Shown: piece by piece, positions 33,640-45,914 of the stretch
Position numbering within the stretch: position 1 is the stretch's first letter
How the letters are laid out: each line of letters opens with the position of its first letter
NCBI GenBank assembly: GCA_026874595.1
Contig: CM049321.1
Coordinates: forward strand, 864,479-928,478
Direction: 5' to 3'
DNA from: Sipunculus nudus
Lineage: Eukaryota; Annelida; Sipuncula; Golfingiida; Sipunculidae
DNA: 64,000 nucleotides
Program-made: the position numbers and the translations under genes
Notes under the pieces: generated by a model
What the model was told of the DNA's origin: nothing
Database searches by the model: none
What the model saw: only the letters and a program-made list of their open reading frames with translations

Positions 33640-35110
33640 TGTTATGTAACTTTGCTAAAATTTATCAAACACAAACCATTTGAACAAACCTGAGAGGGCT
33701 CGCCTCTGGGATCATTTCTGTAAAATATTGAACAATTTGGCTGGACCGTTTACAAGAAGAAGACTTTTAAAGTTTTTTTCAGCTTTTTCCCTGTAAAATC
33801 TAGGTGTATGCAGATAGCAAAAATAAGCTGAATCCATCAACATTTGATATGTGACAGATAATTGCATAAAATTTGGGGATGATAGCTCCTGCTTTTCCTG
33901 AGAAATTATGAGTTAGTGTACAGATGATATGTAATATCATAAGTCTACATTTTTTAAAAGCTTTTAAAAAACATTCTTGTCAATATTTTCCATAGATAAC
34001 CTGAAATCTAAATGTCTAGAGGCATGATGTAATGGATACTAATAAATTGGTGCAATGCTAGATGTATCTGCCTCACACAGCTAACATATATGGCAAAATG
34101 ACTCAATTCAATCTTTATAATTCAGCCAAAATTCATTCTTTGGAACCATAAAAGACAATAATTATAAGAATTATTAAGGGAATGAATCTTGCAAAATATT
34201 AAACGAACTGGCCCCAGTATCATCAGTCAAAAAAACGTTTTGTAGGTTTATAACTCATATGGGAAAATACAGCAAAATGGCAAAGTTCAGCTTCCCATAA
34301 CTCAGCCAAAAATCATTGAACCAAAACCATTTGAACAAACTTGTATTATCAAGATTTAAGGATAATTAATGTGTGAGATTTAAGAATTTGGCCCAGTGGT
34401 TTTTGAGAAGAAAATTTTTGTAGCCACTTAGCTAACATGGGCTGTTATGGTATATGACTAAATTCAGCTTCCCGTAACTTAGCAAAAAGTCACTGAACTG
34501 AGACCATTTGAACATCTTCAGAAAGCATTACCCTAGGATCATTTCTGTGCGCTATTAAACAATTTGGCCATACGGTTTCAGAGAAGAAGTTTTTTGTAGC
34601 AGTCAGTATGATACGGGCACTGATGACCCCCGTACAAAAAAGGCCGATGCAAGTGGCGCCACCAATACCTCAATTTCAGATATGACTCATGTGACCAACA
34701 TTGGCATAAAATTTGGTGATGATAGCTCCTGCCATTTCTGAGGTTGTAATTTTGGTATGCTTTTTTGTACAAATGACTAAGTTCAACTTCCTGTAACTCG
34801 GCCAAAAATCATCGAACCAATCGAACAAACTTGAGAGAGATTGTTCCAGAAATCATTTCTGTGAAATATTAGACAATTTGGCTGAACAGTTTCGGAGAAG
34901 AAGATTTTTTCAAAGCTTTTTCAGCTTTTTCCCTATAAAATCTAAGAAAATGCAGTTAGCCAAAAAATAAGCAAATCCGATAGAGTTTTTTAGATGACTG
35001 ATTTTATGCATAAAATTTCGTGATGCTAACTCTTTTCGTTTTCAAGATAGTATGGGTTAACGTACAGACGACAGAGGACGGACGACGCCACACCATCGCA
35101 TAAGCTCACA
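33640..35110. repeat. Diverged repeats of a dispersed family
   Basis: Blocks with TTTGAACAAAC, ATCATTTCTGT, ACAATTTGGC and GAGAAGAAGA recur at about 33675, 34320, 34510 and 34820. The copies at 33675-33840 and 34825-34985 also share TTTTTCAGCTTTTTCCCT. A GTGGCGCCAC palindrome is at 34653-34662 and an inverted partner at 35319-35328. Confidence 0.65.
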
Positions 35111-35375
35111 AGTTGGCTAAAAATCTCAATAGAAACCTGAAATTAGGTCACTGTGACCTATAGCCTCCGAGCTATGCGGCTTGAAGTACCCCCCCCCCCC
35201 CCCGAATAATTGATAAGTTGATACAAAACCTCAAGTATCTTGATAATTTATGCATGGATTGCCTTGAATCTTGCCTTGAATATTGACTATGACAAGGTCT
35301 CTCAGTTCCCAAAAACTGGTGGCGCCACTTGCATTTTTTTATAATTTTAACGATTAGCGGAACAAAATTTTGGAA

Positions 35376-35411
35376 TATAGGGTCACAAGGTCAAAGGTCA
35401 AGGTCACAGAG
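35376..35411 (+). promoter_or_regulatory. Isolated nuclear-receptor half-site cluster
   Basis: GGTCACAAGGTCAAAGGTCA followed by AGGTCACAG contains AGGTCA half-sites including a perfect DR1 (AGGTCA A AGGTCA). It has the same design as the 288-bp array but in the opposite orientation, and lies within a dispersed repeat. Regulatory activity is speculative. Confidence 0.3.
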
Positions 35412-35540
35412 GCCATCTGTCCACATATTTGTTTCCAAATGATAGCTCCAGTTTGGAATAACAAATAGATATCATACTTATTCTGATTTATAAAAATATT
35501 CTCATAATCAATTTCAGCTGAGCGCCCTGACCCACAGGTC

Positions 35541-36405
35541 CATTGTTTTTAATTTTAGTTTAATATGTGACAAAGTTTATTTAGTTAACTGTATTAAATA
35601 TTTGGGGGCGTATTTAGATTGTGTATTAGACTTTAAAGAACATGTAAAAATGAAATGTCGTGTAGCTATGTTGAATTACTTCAGGATTAAGTGCATACGA
35701 AAATACCTGACAAAAGAGGCTGCTGAAATACTCTGTTTGTCATTGGTTATGTCACATCTAGATTATCGTAATGGAATACTATATGGAATTGCAGAAAGTG
35801 ATATATATAAGATGCAGAGAATTCAGTCAATGTGTGCCAAGCTGGTATTAAATCGAAGAAAACGTGAAAGTTCTAAACAAGCACTGTTTGATCTTCACTG
35901 GCTTCCTATCAAAGCCAGGATAAATTTCAAAATATTAACATTTGTGTACAATTGTTCAGTTGGCAATGCTCCGGTGTACTTGACTGAACTTCTCAAATCA
36001 TCTGAGGTGAAAAGGCCCGGACTGCGCTCAGAAAATACTTTGAACTCATTATTCCTTTTAACAAGAGAAAGACTTTTAATGATAGAAGCTTTGGAACTAT
36101 TGGTCCTAAATTGTGGAACGTTCTTCCAGATTATATTAAGCAATCTGCCTCACGCAACACTTTTAAAAAGAATCTTAAAACATTTTATTTTAGTAATTTC
36201 TATTCACTCTTTTAACTTGAATATCTGACAAATCTATTTTAACTTTGTATATGTTTGTCAGATATGTATGTAGGTTTTACTGGGGTCTTATTATGCTCTT
36301 TAAATGTTCTTTTATATACTGTGCTGTGTACAACGTCACTGAATATATATGTATAATAGTAGGCGTTCAATCAAATAAAATGTTTCAAGTTTCAAGTTTC
36401 AAGTT
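35541..36405 (+). mobile_element. 5'-truncated LINE (CR1/Jockey-type reverse transcriptase end)
   Basis: The frame reads CIKYLGAYLDCVLDFKEHV, then SHLDYRNGILYGI, ALFDLHWLPIKARINFKIL and LTELLKSSE. This is the pattern of the carboxy end of non-LTR retrotransposon ORF2 after the reverse transcriptase (YLG...LDY.N.LLYG...LHWLPV..RI.FKI). A one-base shift near 36065 moves the last part into another frame (NDRSFGTIGPKLWNVLPDYI and KTFYFSNFYSLF, then a stop). The 3' end carries three TTTCAAG repeats (about 36379-36404), a short 3' repeat tail typical of such LINEs. The copy is inside an intron of the DUF4806-like gene, in the same orientation, and is dead. Confidence 0.85.
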
Positions 36406-36457
36406 TATGGCGCTCAGGTTATTCTTATCATATATAGATGTAAGGATGTTGTTTCAG

Positions 36458-36658
36458 AAAGAAATAAGACACTATAATATGTTCTGGAGAGAGCACTTCA
36501 TTATACGTATACCTAATATACATAGTAAAAGGTTGGTCATTATTATTTCAGAGGCATGTCTAGGATCATTCAAGGGATCAAAGATTGAACAAATAAAAGA
36601 AGAGGTGACAGAGGTCTTGAAATATGCCCCTCATCGACCAGGAGGTTCAAAGCACAAG
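36458..36658 (+). CDS. Penultimate exon of the DUF4806-like gene
   Basis: With an acceptor GTTGTTTCAG ending at 36457 and a donor GTATAT at 36659 the exon is 201 nt, phase 0 at both ends. It reads KEIRHYNMFWREHFIIRI, then SKRLVIIISEACLGSFKGSK, IEQIKEEVTEVLK and YAPHRPGGSKHK. The last part fits the carboxy end of DUF4806 domains (acidic helix, then Lys-Tyr-Ala-Pro-x-Arg). The frame is also open upstream (SYIDVRMLFQ), so the true exon start may be further left, close to the LINE end at 36405. An alternative acceptor at 36551 would break phase with the exon at 31809. Confidence 0.6.
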
Positions 36659-37332
36659 GTATATGTTTATTCTTGAGAAAAGCATATTCAATTAAGTATT
36701 CAATTTGCAAATATATTGCAAATACCACAAATCACTCGGGGTGAGCGATATTATTAATATATTGGTAAATCTTGATACGGTGATTCCCATATTGCGTTTT
36801 ACAATTCAGTTTCCTAATATCAACATGTTTCGATATTTTGCTGAAAGTACCAAAAACTGATTTTGTTTTGGTTGGTAAAATAATGTTAAGTTCACAAATT
36901 TTGATATTTAAATGGGTTGGGATTATTTGTGAAAGCGATATCCCACAGATCAAAAACCCGTCCAAGGAAATTGTATTGTCTGCTTGATAACTCATTGTTA
37001 GACAAGGAATATTTTATATAGCAAAACGAAAGAAGTGCTGAACACGGTCATAATGATTAATTATTCATTAATATTTTCTTCTCACATCTTATGATAACTG
37101 CAGGAAGGTGAAGCGTCAACTTAGCAGTATTATAGTTTAAGAACAGCAATCTTGCTATGTGGTACACAGTTGTGATTGTTCACAATATCTATCCCCCTCT
37201 GTGCTAAAGTCTGTTATTTATTTGCACATTTAAAGCCTAAAGAAAACTTTGATTTTAAATGTTTCTTTAAGTACTGTCAAAAAATAATCACTTGACTAAG
37301 TACATTTGTAAGAAATATTGCCATAGTTTGTG
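36659..37332. other. Intron before the tandem array
   Basis: AT-rich sequence with no recognised feature. It ends at 37332, where sequence shared with all later array units begins. Confidence 0.5.
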
Positions 37333-37615
37333 TTTGAAATGAAACGATCTGCATAAACATTAATTGTGTAATTCTGTTTAAGTTGATATAGAATTAATAT
37401 TAATAATAATATTGAAAATGTCATTATGTATATGTGAAACAGAAAACACACTTGTTTCCTGTAAGTTTAATACAATGAAACTATCGCAATATTTATCGAA
37501 ATATGCAATATATAATTCACAGGTGTGATACCCAGCCAGCACTACAAATCACATTTAACTTTGGTCTTTTAATCAGACAAAAAAGGTATAAATATTGTTT
37601 GATTTTTTTCTTCAG

Positions 37616-37663
37616 GTCAAAAAATCAAAGAAAAAGGAGAGTGGCAGTGACATGGATGATTAA
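37616..37663 (+). CDS. Terminal coding exon of the DUF4806-like gene (first of eight copies)
   Basis: A strong acceptor (TTTGATTTTTTTCTTCAG) ends at 37615. The exon reads VKKSKKKESGSDMDD and stops at TAA (37661-37663), in phase 0, matching the phase-0 end of the exon at 36658. Joined, the protein ends ...YAPHRPGGSKHK then VKKSKKKESGSDMDD: a lysine-rich, likely nuclear-targeting stretch and an acidic tip. Identical copies lie at 40469-40516, 43334-43381, 46198-46245, 49062-49109, 51918-51965, 54768-54815 and 57626-57673, one in each array unit at offset 283. All have the same acceptor, so each could in principle serve as the last exon. Confidence 0.6.
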   Translation, partial: VKKSKKKESGSDMDD

Positions 37664-38575
37664 TAGTGTTCACTATATGCAGGTCCTTGCAAGAACTCTG
37701 GGCAGTGTTTGAGCTTTGATATTATTGTTCATTTTTGTTCATTTTCAGTGCATGTTAAAATAAGACGTATGGTATATATAACCTGTGACCTTTGGGTAAT
37801 TTTTTTCACCAAATTATATGTCACATGCATCATAGTACATGTTATGCATGGTGCTTGCCTGAAATATTTCTGAATACATTTCTGGTTTTCACTTAGTTTG
37901 TCATACTGGGCAAAGTACTCATTTTTAAACATGTAACACCTTTGCTCGCTTGTTTTATATGTCATTTTTTATGTCTTTGCATATACTGAACACGTTTCAG
38001 GTTCATGGTGACCTTACAAAGAATCACTTTATAGATACATTTAAGTCTGATGTGTATTTGAAAAAGTGTACCATTCTGGTGATAATTAGGTAATTACTAC
38101 TTTAGGCATTATATTGCTGAATATGGTCAGGACTGTTATACAACATAGAATTAAGTGTGATTGTCAGTAAAATAGCATATAATTGTATAATTATTGTAAG
38201 AAATATACCTTAGAATATTGAGTGTATTTATATTTCACGTCAGTTTTCCATTGTATATTATCGTATGAATTGGCAGGCAGCTGTGTTATTTTCTTTTTCA
38301 ATTGCAGTGCATCATTAAACTTGTTTAGAACATGCCAAATGCTTTGAAATTGTGTTTTGGGAGCTACAGTGGCATCTGAGTGGGGCTATTCAACCCAAGT
38401 TACACCCCGACCAATATTGGGAAGAATACTTGTGTGTGTGTGTGTGTGTGTGTGGGGAGGGGTGAATGTGTGTGTTTGTGTGCCGTGCTTGTGTATGCAC
38501 AATAGCGCAAGCAATGAAGATCTTCAAAACATATTTAAAGAGTGGAAAACTGTAGAAGATCCTTCAAACGTTTTC

Positions 38576-38734
38576 CTAACGTTATCATTATGTTTTGTTA
38601 CAACGCTATCCAATAACGTTCTGCTAACCAAACAAAAACTCCACACTTTAACGTTCCCATAAGGTTATATGGTAATGTTCTGCTAACATTTGGCTAACAT
38701 TCCAGTAACATTCTGGGAACGTTATTTTGTTAGG
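38576..38734. repeat. AACGTT-rich degenerate minisatellite (unit 1; repeated in each unit)
   Basis: Words of the type TAACGTTCTGCTAAC, AACATTTGGCTAACATTCC and GGGAACGTTATTTTG follow one another at roughly 13-17-bp spacing. Many are near-palindromic around AACGTT. The block recurs at about the same offset in all eight array units. Confidence 0.75.
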
Positions 38735-40185
38735 CCTGTAGAGGGGCTGTTTTTCTAGAAAATGAAGGCAGATTTTTACAGGCTCAGGTGCGCATGTGGC
38801 AGATCATACCAAAAATAATAATTTGCAGACTAGTCCCCCCCCCCCAAAAAAAAAAAAATTTCCAGCCGCAACTCCAAATACTCTACCGGCCGGGTAAGCC
38901 CCAACAAAGATTTTTTTTAATGGCCTAAACAGCGGCACCTGGCATCAGTTGACGAGATTATTTCTAAGAGAAACTTGCAAGATTGGCATAGACCTGGAGA
39001 ATTTATGAAGCATTTTAACGCCATACCACCCATATTGTGCAATGTACTTATATATATATATATATATATAAAGAATTTCGTCAATAATTATGGACCCTGT
39101 CTTCAAAAGCACACGTCCGTCCGGCCCTTTTTACTCTTTTTTAATATCGCAAAATCTACTACAGCTCGTATCACTTTGTGCTTGTGACGACTGATGTTGT
39201 GATTAATCAAAAGAGCCAAGACATGTGTCACAAAGTGCCTAGTGACTGTACACCTTTTCAGGTTTTGTTTTGAGACAGTGTGGCATGCGTGATGTCAAAC
39301 AGCCTTTCAGACCCCCAACTCCTTGTTTTTGTTTCCTTAAGCAATACCTGGGGAATTCCCCTTTGGAAATCATTCAGGCAGAACCTTCATTTAGTGAGTG
39401 TTCTGTTCTGGTCCCTATTGTCCTTGTGAATAGGCCCGTCCTGTTACAGTAACTTGTAAAAGACCACAATTAGCTGTCAATACTGGTTATTGGGTAGGAA
39501 ATTTATGGAGGCAAACCTTGACCAAGGAAAATTCAGTTGGCCTGAGATCCCCAGAGGAGAGAGACCTGTGATACCGAGCTGGACAATGACTAAAAGCCTT
39601 TATGGCAGGAGGTCTCTCTAAAACTGTTGATAAGCCAACTCTGAGAACACTGAAACTAGATGGATATAGAGGTACCTCATGAACTCTTAATATTATTTGT
39701 TATTTGCCTGAGACGACCCTTCTTCCCAGTGCAGCCCAGGATGGTTTGGTGCTGTGTGTGTGACCACGTGGGCACTACTATATAGTGGTTCCTGATGGTA
39801 TGGCATAACTGGCAGGATACACATGGTGAGTCTCCACTAATAAGTTCTTACACCAAACCCGTAGAGAGCATTTATTGTGGTCTGCAGAGTAAAGATAGTG
39901 AAGTTTAAGTTTAACTTGTGTAAAGCAAAACCAGATGTTATTGTAATTGTTGAGCCCATAATCCAAGGGGAATCCATTGAGTATTTTTATATAAATCTCC
40001 TAAAAACTTTGTTTTATATTAAGTACATTTTTTTGTCCATTCTAACAAAGAGGCATAACATTTCTCCTTCTCTAGAGCTGTATTTCATTGTTTCTCTTCA
40101 TTCTAGTAAAAGAACGCATTTCATTGTTTTATAGGTATGAGTCTTGGTACATGTGCCCCTTAGAGAGCTGCCACTAGAGCGCCAG

Positions 40186-41901
40186 TTTGAAATGAAACGA
40201 TCTGCATAAACATTAATTGTGTAATTCTGTTTAAGTTGATATAGAATTAATATTAATAATAATATTGAAAATGTCATTATGTATATGTGAAACAGAAAAC
40301 ACACTTGTTTCCTGTAAGTTTAATACAATGAAACTATCGCAATATTTATCGAAATATGCAATATATAATTCACAGGTGTGATACCCAGCCAGCACTACAA
40401 ATCACATTTAACTTTGGTCTTTTAATCAGACAAAAAAGGTATAAATATTGTTTGATTTTTTTCTTCAGGTCAAAAAATCAAAGAAAAAGGAGAGTGGCAG
40501 TGACATGGATGATTAATAGTGTTCACTATATGCAGGTCCTTGCAAGAACTCTGGGCAGTGTTTGAGCTTTGATATTATTGTTCATTTTTGTTCATTTTCA
40601 GTGCATGTTAAAATAAGACGTATGGTATATATAACCTGTGACCTTTGGGTAATTTTTTTCACCAAATTATATGTCACATGCATCATAGTACATGTTATGC
40701 ATGGTGCTTGCCTGAAATATTTCTGAATACATTTCTGGTTTTCACTTAGTTTGTCATACTGGGCAAAGTACTCATTTTTAAACATGTAACACCTTTGCTC
40801 GCTTGTTTTATATGTCATTTTTTATGTCTTTGCATATACTGAACACGTTTCAGGTTCATGGTGACCTTACAAAGAATCACTTTATAGATACATTTAAGTC
40901 TGATGTGTATTTGAAAAAGTGTACCATTCTGGTGATAATTAGGTAATTACTACTTTAGGCATTATATTGCTGAATATGGTCAGGACTGTTATACAACATA
41001 GAATTAAGTGTGATTGTCAGTAAAATAGCATATAATTGTATAATTATTGTAAGAAATATACCTTAGAATATTGAGTGTATTTATATTTCACGTCAGTTTT
41101 CCATTGTATATTATCGTATGAATTGGCAGGCAGCTGTGTTATTTTCTTTTTCAATTGCAGTGCATCATTAAACTTGTTTAGAACATGCCAAATGCTTTGA
41201 AATTGTGTTTTGGGAGCTACAGTGGCATCTGAGTGGGGCTATTCAACCCAAGTTACACCCCGACCAATATTGGGAAGAATACTTGTGTGTGTGTGTGTGT
41301 GTGTGTGGGGAGGGGTGAATGTGTGTTTGTGTGCCGTGCTTGTGTATGCACAATAGCGCAAGCAATGAAGATCTTCAAAACATATTTAAAGAGTGGAAAA
41401 CTGTAGAAGATCCTTCAAACGTTTTCCTAACGTTATCATTATGTTTTGTTACAACGCTATCCAATAACGTTCTGCTAACCAAACAAAAACTCCACACTTT
41501 AACGTTCCCATAAGGTTATCTGGTAATGTTCTGCTAACATTTGGCTAACATTCCAGTAACATTCTGGGAACGTTATTTTGTTAGGCCTGTTGAGGGGCTG
41601 TTTTTCTAGAAAATGAAGGCAGATTTTTACAGGCTCAGGTGCGCATGTGGCAGATCATACCAAAAATAATAATTTGCAGACTAGTCCCCCCCCCCCCCCC
41701 CAAAAAAAAAATTTCCAGCCGCAACTCCAAATACTCTACCGGCCGGGTAAGCCCCAACAAAGATTTTTTTTAATGGCCTAAACAGCGGCACCTGGCATCA
41801 GTTGACGAGATTATTTCTAAGAGAAACTTGCAAGATTGGCATAGACCTGGAGAATTTATGAAGCATTTTAACGCCATACCACCCATATTGTGCAATGTAC
41901 T

Positions 41902-41935
<34 letters not shown>

Positions 41936-43050
41936 AAGAATTTCGTCAATAATTATGGACCCTGTCTTCAAAAGCACACGTCCGTCCGGCCCTTTTTACT
42001 CTTTTTTAATATCGCAAAATCTACTACAGCTCGTATCACTTTGTGCTTGTGACGACTGATGTTGTGATTAATCAAAAGAGCCAAGACATGTGTCACAAAG
42101 TGCCTAGTGACTGTACACCTTTTCAGGTTTTGTTTTGAGACAGTGTGGCATGCGTGATGTCAAACAGCCTTTCAGACCCCCAACTCCTTGTTTTTGTTTC
42201 CTTAAGCAATACCTGGGGAATTCCCCTTTGGAAATCATTCAGGCAGAACCTTCATTTAGTGAGTGTTCTGTTCTGGTCCCTATTGTCCTTGTGAATAGGC
42301 CCGTCCTGTTACAGTAACTTGTAAAAGACCACAATTAGCTGTCAATACTGGTTATTGGGTAGGAAATTTATGGAGGCAAACCTTGACCAAGGAAAATTCA
42401 GTTGGCCTGAGATCCCCAGAGGAGAGAGACCTGTGATACCGAGCTGGACAATGACTAAAAGCCTTTATGGCAGGAGGTCTCTCTAAAACTGTTGATAAGC
42501 CAACTCTGAGAACACTGAAACTAGATGGATATAGAGGTACCTCATGAACTCTTAATATTATTTGTTATTTGCCTGAGACGACCCTTCTTCCCAGTGCAGC
42601 CCAGGATGGTTTGGTGCTGTGTGTGTGACCACGTGGGCACTACTATATAGTGGTTCCTGATGGTATGGCATAACTGGCAGGATACACATGGTGAGTCTCC
42701 ACTAATAAGTTCTTACACCAAACCCGTAGAGAGCATTTATTGTGGTCTGCAGAGTAAAGATAGTGAAGTTTAAGTTTAACTTGTGTAAAGCAAAACCAGA
42801 TGTTATTGTAATTGTTGAGCCCATAATCCAAGGGGAATCCATTGAGTATTTTTATATAAATCTCCTAAAAACTTTGTTTTATATTAAGTACATTTTTTTG
42901 TCCATTCTAACAAAGAGGCATAACATTTCTCCTTCTCTAGAGCTGTATTTCATTGTTTCTCTTCATTCTAGTAAAAGAACGCATTTCATTGTTTTATAGG
43001 TATGAGTCTTGGTACATGTGCCCCTTAGAGAGCTGCCACTAGAGCGCCAG
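40186..43050 (+). repeat. Array unit 2
   Basis: Exon copy at 40469-40516. Carries a private substitution, CCTGTTGAGGGG instead of CCTGTAGAGGGG (near 41587). Its TA tract is interrupted by AAA (TATATAAATATA), the form shared by most inner units. Confidence 0.95.
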
Positions 43051-44767
43051 TTTGAAATGAAACGATCTGCATAAACATTAATTGTGTAATTCTGTTTAAG
43101 TTGATATAGAATTAATATTAATAATAATATTGAAAATGTCATTATGTATATGTGAAACAGAAAACACACTTGTTTCCTGTAAGTTTAATACAATGAAACT
43201 ATCGCAATATTTATCGAAATATGCAATATATAATTCACAGGTGTGATACCCAGCCAGCACTACAAATCACATTTAACTTTGGTCTTTTAATCAGACAAAA
43301 AAGGTATAAATATTGTTTGATTTTTTTCTTCAGGTCAAAAAATCAAAGAAAAAGGAGAGTGGCAGTGACATGGATGATTAATAGTGTTCACTATATGCAG
43401 GTCCTTGCAAGAACTCTGGGCAGTGTTTGAGCTTTGATATTATTGTTCATTTTTGTTCATTTTCAGTGCATGTTAAAATAAGACGTATGGTATATATAAC
43501 CTGTGACCTTTGGGTAATTTTTTTCACCAAATTATATGTCACATGCATCATAGTACATGTTATGCATGGTGCTTGCCTGAAATATTTCTGAATACATTTC
43601 TGGTTTTCACTTAGTTTGTCATACTGGGCAAAGTACTCATTTTTAAACATGTAACACCTTTGCTCGCTTGTTTTATATGTCATTTTTTATGTCTTTGCAT
43701 ATACTGAACACGTTTCAGGTTCATGGTGACCTTACAAAGAATCACTTTATAGATACATTTAAGTCTGATGTGTATTTGAAAAAGTGTACCATTCTGGTGA
43801 TAATTAGGTAATTACTACTTTAGGCATTATATTGCTGAATATGGTCAGGACTGTTATACAACATAGAATTAAGTGTGATTGTCAGTAAAATAGCATATAA
43901 TTGTATAATTATTGTAAGAAATATACCTTAGAATATTGAGTGTATTTATATTTCACGTCAGTTTTCCATTGTATATTATCGTATGAATTGGCAGGCAGCT
44001 GTGTTATTTTCTTTTTCAATTGCAGTGCATCATTAAACTTGTTTAGAACATGCCAAATGCTTTGAAATTGTGTTTTGGGAGCTACAGTGGCATCTGAGTG
44101 GGGCTATTCAACCCAAGTTACACCCCGACCAATATTGGGAAGAATACTTGTGTGTGTGTGTGTGTGTGTGGGGGGAGGGGTGAATGTGTGTTTGTGTGCC
44201 GTGCTTGTGTATGCACAATAGCGCAAGCAATGAAGATCTTCAAAACATATTTAAAGAGTGGAAAACTGTAGAAGATCCTTCAAACGTTTTCCTAACGTTA
44301 TCATTATGTTTTGTTACAACGCTATCCAATAACGTTCTGCTAACCAAACAAAAACTCCACACTTTAACGTTCCCATAAGGTTATCTGGTAATGTTCTGCT
44401 AACATTTGGCTAACATTCCAGTAACATTCTGGGAACGTTATTTTGTTAGGCCTGTAGAGGGGCTGTTTTTCTAGAAAATGAAGGCAGATTTTTACAGGCT
44501 CAGGTGCGCATGTGGCAGATCATACCAAAAATAATAATTTGCAGACTAGTCCCCCCCCCCCCCCCAAAAAAAAAAAATTTCCAGCCGCAACTCCAAATAC
44601 TCTACCGGCCGGGTAAGCCCCAACAAAGATTTTTTTTAATGGCCTAAACAGCGGCACCTGGCATCAGTTGACGAGATTATTTCTAAGAGAAACTTGCAAG
44701 ATTGGCATAGACCTGGAGAATTTATGAAGCATTTTAACGCCATACCACCCATATTGTGCAATGTACT

Positions 44768-44799
<32 letters not shown>

Positions 44800-45914
44800 A
44801 AGAATTTCGTCAATAATTATGGACCCTGTCTTCAAAAGCACACGTCCGTCCGGCCCTTTTTACTCTTTTTTAATATCGCAAAATCTACTACAGCTCGTAT
44901 CACTTTGTGCTTGTGACGACTGATGTTGTGATTAATCAAAAGAGCCAAGACATGTGTCACAAAGTGCCTAGTGACTGTACACCTTTTCAGGTTTTGTTTT
45001 GAGACAGTGTGGCATGCGTGATGTCAAACAGCCTTTCAGACCCCCAACTCCTTGTTTTTGTTTCCTTAAGCAATACCTGGGGAATTCCCCTTTGGAAATC
45101 ATTCAGGCAGAACCTTCATTTAGTGAGTGTTCTGTTCTGGTCCCTATTGTCCTTGTGAATAGGCCCGTCCTGTTACAGTAACTTGTAAAAGACCACAATT
45201 AGCTGTCAATACTGGTTATTGGGTAGGAAATTTATGGAGGCAAACCTTGACCAAGGAAAATTCAGTTGGCCTGAGATCCCCAGAGGAGAGAGACCTGTGA
45301 TACCGAGCTGGACAATGACTAAAAGCCTTTATGGCAGGAGGTCTCTCTAAAACTGTTGATAAGCCAACTCTGAGAACACTGAAACTAGATGGATATAGAG
45401 GTACCTCATGAACTCTTAATATTATTTGTTATTTGCCTGAGACGACCCTTCTTCCCAGTGCAGCCCAGGATGGTTTGGTGCTGTGTGTGTGACCACGTGG
45501 GCACTACTATATAGTGGTTCCTGATGGTATGGCATAACTGGCAGGATACACATGGTGAGTCTCCACTAATAAGTTCTTACACCAAACCCGTAGAGAGCAT
45601 TTATTGTGGTCTGCAGAGTAAAGATAGTGAAGTTTAAGTTTAACTTGTGTAAAGCAAAACCAGATGTTATTGTAATTGTTGAGCCCATAATCCAAGGGGA
45701 ATCCATTGAGTATTTTTATATAAATCTCCTAAAAACTTTGTTTTATATTAAGTACATTTTTTTGTCCATTCTAACAAAGAGGCATAACATTTCTCCTTCT
45801 CTAGAGCTGTATTTCATTGTTTCTCTTCATTCTAGTAAAAGAACGCATTTCATTGTTTTATAGGTATGAGTCTTGGTACATGTGCCCCTTAGAGAGCTGC
45901 CACTAGAGCGCCAG
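43051..45914 (+). repeat. Array unit 3
   Basis: Exon copy at 43334-43381. No private substitution was noticed; it differs from its neighbours in TG, C and TA tract lengths. Confidence 0.95.

Larger units (their letters stand above)
37333..40185 (+). repeat. Array unit 1
   Basis: Left edge of the array, preceded by unique sequence (GCCATAGTTTGTG). It differs from the inner copies by GGTTATATGG instead of GGTTATCTGG (near 38663) and by an extra GT in GAATGTGTGTGTTTG (near 38463), the latter shared only with unit 8. The TA tract is uninterrupted, as in unit 7. Confidence 0.95.

Noticed and set aside
36552-36658. Shorter version of the penultimate exon using the acceptor at 36551
   Set aside because: Its phase does not match the exon at 31809 and it would discard upstream in-frame sequence that reads like protein; it remains possible if an unseen exon intervenes.
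37503-37712. 69-codon plus-strand frame repeated in each array unit (and the 60-85-codon frames)
   Set aside because: It overlaps the acceptor and the short VKKSKKK exon in another frame; the repeated frames are shadows of an identical DNA repeat.
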